A stretch of DNA of 64,000 nt, taken from contig NZ_QXJP01000001.1 of the NCBI RefSeq assembly GCF_004115085.1, positions 186,001-250,000 on the forward strand. Reading direction: 5' to 3'. Each line of letters opens with the position of its first letter. Position 1 is the stretch's first letter. The translations under genes and the position numbers were made by a program. The stretch comes from Longirhabdus pacifica. GTDB taxonomy: Bacteria; Bacillota; Bacilli; Paenibacillales; DSM-105158. Shown in pieces: positions 59,551 through 64,000 of the stretch. The notes under the pieces are model-generated. The model made no database searches. It worked only from the letters and a program-made list of their open reading frames with translations, and had not been told where the DNA came from.

Positions 59551-62508
59551 CTAGCTTTTCTTAAGTTCGTTAATTTTGCTGTTTAGTTTCTCTATTTCCA
59601 GAAATAATGTTTTATTTATGTGTTGATTTTCAAAATCTAACGTTTCTATTTTATTTTTTAGTAACTTATTTTCCTGTTTCAGCTTATTTTGTTGCACGTA
59701 TTGATCCCCATTGAGTAGTACGAGCACTTGATTCTCACCTGTTCGTTCCATCACCCGATATCCATAGTGCGCTTTCGTAGCAATACCTTCTTTATTCGGC
59801 ATACAATAGCCGTTCACTTCACAACTACAATCATCTCTTACACGTACTTGCCCGACTAAGCCAACCGCAGACCACTCTGGTCGTTCCGCCCTCGTCGCAT
59901 AAGGACGATTTGGATCGTAATCTGGATTGACGGCGAGTTGTTTTTTGAGCGTTTGTGTCTGGATGACATTACCGTGTTCATCTTCTTGATCTGGAGTTAG
60001 GACATGTTCAACAATACGGCGCCCCCATTCATCGGTAACATACTGTCCTTGCCAGTGCAGTCCGCTGTTCCCGCCAAGCACACCTGGTGTCGCACTGGTG
60101 ATGCCCAGAATGTATTCATCATTGCTATTGGCAATACGTATTTTATTTCCTTCAAGCGTTACGAAGTAGCCTACATCAATGGGAGAACCGTCCATGCTTT
60201 CGAACATTTCGGCAAAGTCGCAAATGTTACAGCTCGCATTCATACTGACAGTACCCATAAAGCAAGCATCCCCGAGCCCTGCACCGTTCGTTGTACCGCT
60301 AATAAAGGCGGCAAGACCGTTGCCCGTAATGCCAAAAGCACCAGCTGCCAAGTGCCATGAATTTTCTAGTTTAGCAGCACCACTGTTTCCCATGATATGG
60401 GCACTGATGAGGGTTGCACCTATGGTGGTGCTGACTCCTTCTGCATGACTTGCAGCTCCGCTAGCTGTAGTCATAGCACCTTCTGCATGGCTAGCTTGAC
60501 CGTCTGCAACGCTTATAGCTCCTTCCGCATGAGCACTAACTGCTAATGCCATGGTTTCTACTCCTTCCGCATGAGAAGAATTTCCCATGGCTACTGTTTC
60601 GTCTCCTTCCGCATGAGCATTAATCCCTGATGCTATAGTCCTTGCTCCCTCAGCATGACTTGCAATGCCACTAGCTACTCCAACATTTCCTTCGGCATGA
60701 GAAACAAGGCCACTCGCTGTTGTTCCTATACCTTCCGCATGCGAGGCAGTTCCTCCTGCTACTGTTCCGTTTCCTTCTGCATGCGAAGCTAGACCACTGG
60801 CTGTTGTTCCAGTTCCACCAGCATAAGAGCATACTCCCATAGCTGTGGTATTACACCCTTCAGCATGCGAAGCTAAAGCAGAAGCTGTAGTTCCAGATCC
60901 TTCCGCATGACTAGCTAATCCACTAGCCGTAGTACCTGATCCTTCTGCATGGGAAGCTAATCCAAAAGCTACAGTTCCAGTTCCACCAGCATAAGAGCAA
61001 TCCCCCATAGCTGTGGTATTACACCCTTCTGCGTGGGAAGCTAAGGCACTGGCAACGGTCTGAGTTCCTTCCGCGTGGGAAGCAAATCCTGAGGCAACGG
61101 TACCGGTACCGCCAGCATAAGAGCTATCCCCACTAGCTATTGTTCTGAATCCTTCCGCATGAGCAGCAGTTCCCCCAGCTGTTGTACCCATTCCTTCTGC
61201 ATGTGAAGCAGTTCCCCCAGCTGAGGTTAATTCTCCCTCTGCATGCGCAGCAGTTCCTCCTGCCGTTGTTTCCACCCCTTCCGAATGAGCTCCAGGACTA
61301 CTTGCTGTCGTTTGTATTCCTTCTGCATGAGCAGAAGGCGCAGCAGCCGTTGTACCGAAACCTTCCGCATGAGCATTAGGTAAAGTAGCTATTGTATCTC
61401 TACCTTCTGCATGAGCGGCAATCGCAATTGCTGTTGTATTGAATCCTTCTGCGTGAGCAGCGGCTGCACCAGCCGTTGTAAAGAAGCCTTCTGCATGGCT
61501 ATCCATGCCACTGGCAGTAGTAAACCGTCCTTCTGCATGGCTATGCATTCCACTTGCGGTAGTCTCATCACCTTCCGCATGAGAAGCAGTTCCTCCAGCT
61601 ATCGTATCTATCCCCTCTGCGTGAGCAGCGGAACTGCTAGCCATAGAACGTAGTCCTTCTGCATGGCTCTGCTCCCCACTTGCGGTAGTCCCAGTCCCTT
61701 CTGCATGAGCAGCACGAGCATTTGCTATTGTATTAGACCCTTCCGAATGAGCGATAGGCCCACTTGCTGTTGTACCTAAGCCTTCCGCGTGGCTATTATC
61801 ACCACTCGCTACTGTAAGTCTTCCTTCCGCATGACTGTCAAACCCGCTTGCGGTAGTCTCTATTCCTTCTGCATGACTGCTTCTTCCACTTGAGATAGTC
61901 CCAGTTCCTTCTGCATGACTAATATCACCACTTGCAATTGTGGACTGTCCTTGCGCATGACTATTATCACCACTTGCTATTGTAGATTGTCCTTGGGAAT
62001 GACTGTTTGCCCCACTCGCTGTCGTTTGACTTCCCTCCGCATGGGAGGCCGAGCCACTAGCTACAGTAAGAAATCCCTCCGCATGTCCAGCAAACGCATT
62101 TACTTCCACAGTGGTTCCAAACCCTTCACTATGGGCGTTACTTCCACGAGCTATCGTGTTGGTGCCTTCACTGTGCGAACTCCCTCCTATGGCTCTGGTG
62201 TTAGTGCCTTCACTATGCGAGGCTAATCCTTGTGACTGTGTTAATGACCCCTCCGCATGCGAATTACTACCGATCGCAGTATTGCTTCCTCCCTCGGCAT
62301 GACTATTTGCTCCATTCGCTGTCGTATTTGCGCCTTCCGCATGGGAGCAACTTCCGTTGGCTACCGTGTCACACCCTTCACTGTGGCTACCAAATCCGTT
62401 CGCCGTAGTACCTGCACCTTCGGCTAACGATGCTTCTCCGTTCGCAAACGTGTTTTGACCGAGCGCGGTGGAGCATATATTAATGTCGTCATTCCGGTTA
62501 CAACTCAT
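59551..62508 (-). CDS. Giant SHAEG-repeat protein 3 with Peptidase_G2-type C-terminus
   Basis: A 985-residue third paralogue, starting at ATG 62508 (MSCNRNDDINICST) seven bases after AGGAGG. About 700 residues of 14-residue SHAEG repeats follow, with several cysteine-containing units (AEGCNTTAMGDCSYAGGTGT). The G2-type autoprocessing domain is next (GITGNGLAAFISGTTNGAGLG, CDICDFAEMFES in near form, GLHWQGQYVTDEWGRRI), and then a coiled coil. The lack of a secretion signal and the mother-cell-type promoter fit a spore-surface filament. Transcribed alone: it has its own promoter and terminator. Confidence 0.87.
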   Translation of the reverse strand: MSCNRNDDINICSTALGQNTFANGEASLAEGAGTTANGFGSHSEGCDTVANGSCSHAEGANTTANGANSHAEGGSNTAIGSNSHAEGSLTQSQGLASHSEGTNTRAIGGSSHSEGTNTIARGSNAHSEGFGTTVEVNAFAGHAEGFLTVASGSASHAEGSQTTASGANSHSQGQSTIASGDNSHAQGQSTIASGDISHAEGTGTISSGRSSHAEGIETTASGFDSHAEGRLTVASGDNSHAEGLGTTASGPIAHSEGSNTIANARAAHAEGTGTTASGEQSHAEGLRSMASSSAAHAEGIDTIAGGTASHAEGDETTASGMHSHAEGRFTTASGMDSHAEGFFTTAGAAAAHAEGFNTTAIAIAAHAEGRDTIATLPNAHAEGFGTTAAAPSAHAEGIQTTASSPGAHSEGVETTAGGTAAHAEGELTSAGGTASHAEGMGTTAGGTAAHAEGFRTIASGDSSYAGGTGTVASGFASHAEGTQTVASALASHAEGCNTTAMGDCSYAGGTGTVAFGLASHAEGSGTTASGLASHAEGSGTTASALASHAEGCNTTAMGVCSYAGGTGTTASGLASHAEGNGTVAGGTASHAEGIGTTASGLVSHAEGNVGVASGIASHAEGARTIASGINAHAEGDETVAMGNSSHAEGVETMALAVSAHAEGAISVADGQASHAEGAMTTASGAASHAEGVSTTIGATLISAHIMGNSGAAKLENSWHLAAGAFGITGNGLAAFISGTTNGAGLGDACFMGTVSMNASCNICDFAEMFESMDGSPIDVGYFVTLEGNKIRIANSNDEYILGITSATPGVLGGNSGLHWQGQYVTDEWGRRIVEHVLTPDQEDEHGNVIQTQTLKKQLAVNPDYDPNRPYATRAERPEWSAVGLVGQVRVRDDCSCEVNGYCMPNKEGIATKAHYGYRVMERTGENQVLVLLNGDQYVQQNKLKQENKLLKNKIETLDFENQHINKTLFLEIEKLNSKINELKKS

Positions 62509-62540
62509 TATTTTTCCTCCTTCATATGAATAGACTTCTA

Positions 62541-62570
62541 TACCGTATGTCACTATAGGGAAATGCGTAT
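62541..62570 (-). promoter_or_regulatory. Mother-cell promoter of SHAEG-repeat gene 3
   Basis: On the minus strand CATACGGTA (62549-62541) is preceded by AC at 17 bases and ATA at 18 bases, the same arrangement as in front of gene 2. Confidence 0.6.
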
Positions 62571-63150
62571 GGGCGGTTGACTATACCGAGGAGTAAAATA
62601 GAAAAGATTCCAGGCGTATTCATATAGTAGAGAAACTTTACAACAATAAGCAGGAATTTAGCGTAAGTTGTAGAAGTAAAAGAATAATAGTATTTTAAAC
62701 TTTCATATTTTACTCACCTTTGATGCTCACAAAAGCCCTCCTCCTCATGTAGGGCAATGACTCCAATGAACACACTTATCTACCAAGACACACTAACATG
62801 ACTTTATATAAGAAAATGATAGTCATCACCTGTTGTCTACTTCCATCATGCATATGATTCTGAAAACGCTTTAGATGTAAATCATGCATACAATAACTTC
62901 TCATAACAAATAAAACCAATTTTATTTTCTATCCATATCATTCATGTCGTGAACAGCTCACGCATATGTTATAGGTGGAACAACAATAATTAGCTGTCCA
63001 TGCTTTCTTTTATGTTCTCTTTTTCACAATACAATGCGTGTGCTATTGTTCTCTTTTTCACAACATGCTAGCGGTGTATGGTTGAAATCTTATCCATTTC
63101 AACTTTCAAAATAAAAAAATGAAAAAACAACATGGATTGGAGGGATGTGA
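62571..63150. other. Intergenic region between SHAEG gene 3 and fixA
   Basis: No gene is seen in these 580 bases. A 17-bp direct repeat lies near the right end (63013-63063). TGAAAACGCTTTA at 62861 is a weak cre-like sequence. The fixA promoter must lie in the last 150 bases but is not obvious. Confidence 0.5.
63013..63063 (+). repeat. 17-bp direct repeat upstream of fixA
   Basis: TGTTCTCTTTTTCACAA occurs at 63013-63029 and again at 63047-63063, 34 bases apart (about three helical turns). It may be a tandem binding site for a regulator of the fix/etf operon. Confidence 0.5.
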
Positions 63151-63981
63151 ATGCTTCACATCGTCGCCTGTATTAAGCAGGTACCTGATACAAAAGTGAT
63201 TAAATTAAATCCGAAAACGAATACCATGGATCGAACCAGTGCACCGGCAATTTTAAATCCTTATGATGCGCATGCCGTGGAAGAAGCAGTACGTCTGAAA
63301 AACAAATATGGTGGGATCGTTTCCGTCTTAACGATGGGACCTCCACCAGCAGTAAAAGCAATAAGGAAATGCATTGAAATTGGCGCAGACGAAGGATACA
63401 TGATTAGTGATCGTGCCTTTGCGGGTGCGGATACGTTAGCGACGAGCTACGCCTTGACGAAAGCATTGGAAAAAATTCAGAAAGACACACCGATTGATCT
63501 CATTATTTGCGGCAAAATGACCATTGATGGAGACACAGGACAAGTCGGACCAGGCATCGCCAGAAGACTAGATATGCCACCGTTAACGAATGTGAACAAA
63601 GTAGTAGAAGTGAACAAAGAAGAGCAGTTTGCCATCATTCACCGCAAATTGGAAGATGGTCATGAAGTGATTCAAACTGCATTACCGTGCTTATTTTCGG
63701 TAGAAAAGGAGATTAACGAAGTTCCTTTTTCACCGCTTCCTCATATGATCAAAGCAGCAAGGTACAAACCTACCATATGGGCTGTCAGTGATTTGGAAGA
63801 TGTGGACAAGACGCAACTAGGTTTGAAAGGTTCTCCTACCATCGTGTCCAAAGTGTGGCCACCAGAAAAGCCAAAAGGCGGGGAAATACTAGACGGTTCT
63901 CCGCAAGAAAAAGTAGAACAGATTTTAAGTATGGTACTAGAGAAAAAAGAATTGTTTCAGCAGCATAAGGAGGGAGTGTAA
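63151..63981 (+). CDS. fixA: Electron transfer flavoprotein beta subunit, FixA-like
   Basis: A 276-residue EtfB/FixA protein, which binds FAD/AMP and passes electrons between dehydrogenases and the quinone pool. Family signatures are HIVACIKQVPDT, the NPYDAHAVEEAVRLK motif, GADEGYMISDRAFAGADTLATSYAL, GDTGQVGPGIARRL, and the C-terminal TKSWPPEKPKGGEIL-like stretch (SKVWPPEKPKGGEILDG). The longer C-terminus is typical of FixA and bifurcating EtfB rather than of the EtfB paired with acyl-CoA dehydrogenases. ATG 63151 follows GGAGGG. Its stop shares one base with the next ATG. Confidence 0.88.
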   Translation: MLHIVACIKQVPDTKVIKLNPKTNTMDRTSAPAILNPYDAHAVEEAVRLKNKYGGIVSVLTMGPPPAVKAIRKCIEIGADEGYMISDRAFAGADTLATSYALTKALEKIQKDTPIDLIICGKMTIDGDTGQVGPGIARRLDMPPLTNVNKVVEVNKEEQFAIIHRKLEDGHEVIQTALPCLFSVEKEINEVPFSPLPHMIKAARYKPTIWAVSDLEDVDKTQLGLKGSPTIVSKVWPPEKPKGGEILDGSPQEKVEQILSMVLEKKELFQQHKEGV

Positions 63982-64000
63982 TGGATCTTTCACAATACGT
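63981..64000 (+). CDS. Start of the next gene, probably electron transfer flavoprotein alpha (fixB), partial
   Basis: ATG at 63981 overlaps the fixA stop (TAATG) and is preceded by AGGAGGG. Only MDLSQYV is visible before the window ends. Position directly behind fixA makes fixB/etfA the natural guess. Confidence 0.5.

Noticed and set aside
62861-62873. cre-like TGAAAACGCTTTA upstream of fixA
   Set aside because: The final CA of the consensus is missing and it lies nearly 280 bases from the gene, so it is too weak to list as a site.

Overview
The window is chromosomal DNA from a low-GC, endospore-forming Firmicute, most likely a member of the Bacillaceae. Supporting features are strong AGGAGG ribosome sites, TTG/GTG starts, candidate sigma-K mother-cell promoters, YheC/D-type spore-coat ATP-grasp proteins, an OpuA glycine-betaine transporter, a BceRS-BceAB antibiotic-response module and a PlcR/NprR-like peptide-sensing regulator. 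No rRNA or tRNA gene was recognised.

Layout. 0-2.6 kb: the end of a LacI-type regulator, ribokinase, and two unknown genes. 2.7-4.1 kb (minus strand): an RNPP-type HTH-TPR regulator followed by a 36-codon secreted peptide gene, probably a pheromone, then a terminator. 4.5-7.6 kb: a neopullulanase-type amylase divergent from a LacI repressor, with a near-perfect cre site and a 12-bp palindrome between them. 7.7-13.7 kb: small lipoproteins and membrane proteins, one with an apparent AUA start, glycerate kinase, and the first CRISPR array.

10.4-27.2 kb is a type III-B CRISPR island. It has three arrays in the same orientation (4, 13 and 7 repeats) and one complete cmr1-cmr2(cas10)-cmr3-cmr4-cmr5-cmr6 operon. 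No cas1, cas2, cas6 or recognisable CARF gene is present. Each array is preceded by a conserved 187-bp leader that opens with a 46-nt hairpin element. Two decayed leader pieces (about 4.30 and 8.51 kb) have no repeats. Tail-to-tail with cmr6 lies a signal peptide - coiled coil - transmembrane - alpha/beta protein with its own XRE regulator, the best candidate here for an undescribed type III ancillary protein. A lone phage-tail-fibre-like gene sits between the cmr operon and array 3.

27-42 kb is mostly housekeeping and stress response: a GTP cyclohydrolase II-like protein, a cytochrome P450, a GbsR-type regulator divergent from opuA across a perfect 24-bp palindrome, a BceRS-BceAB module, two YheC/D-like proteins and panD.

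42-62.5 kb is rich in likely spore-surface genes: a Lys/Glu-rich coat-like protein, a Gly/Gln repeat protein (17 units of 57 bp) behind a perfect sigma-K promoter, a small lectin-like beta protein behind another, and three tandem giant proteins made of 14-residue SHAEG repeats (YadA-head-like) with a Peptidase_G2-type C-terminus, plus an orphan C-terminal scrap of the same family. Interspersed are an aldonolactone oxidase/PLP-enzyme pair, a heme monooxygenase-like protein, type II pantothenate kinase, a GNAT protein and an FtsJ-type methyltransferase. The window ends in an electron-transfer flavoprotein (FixA-like) operon.
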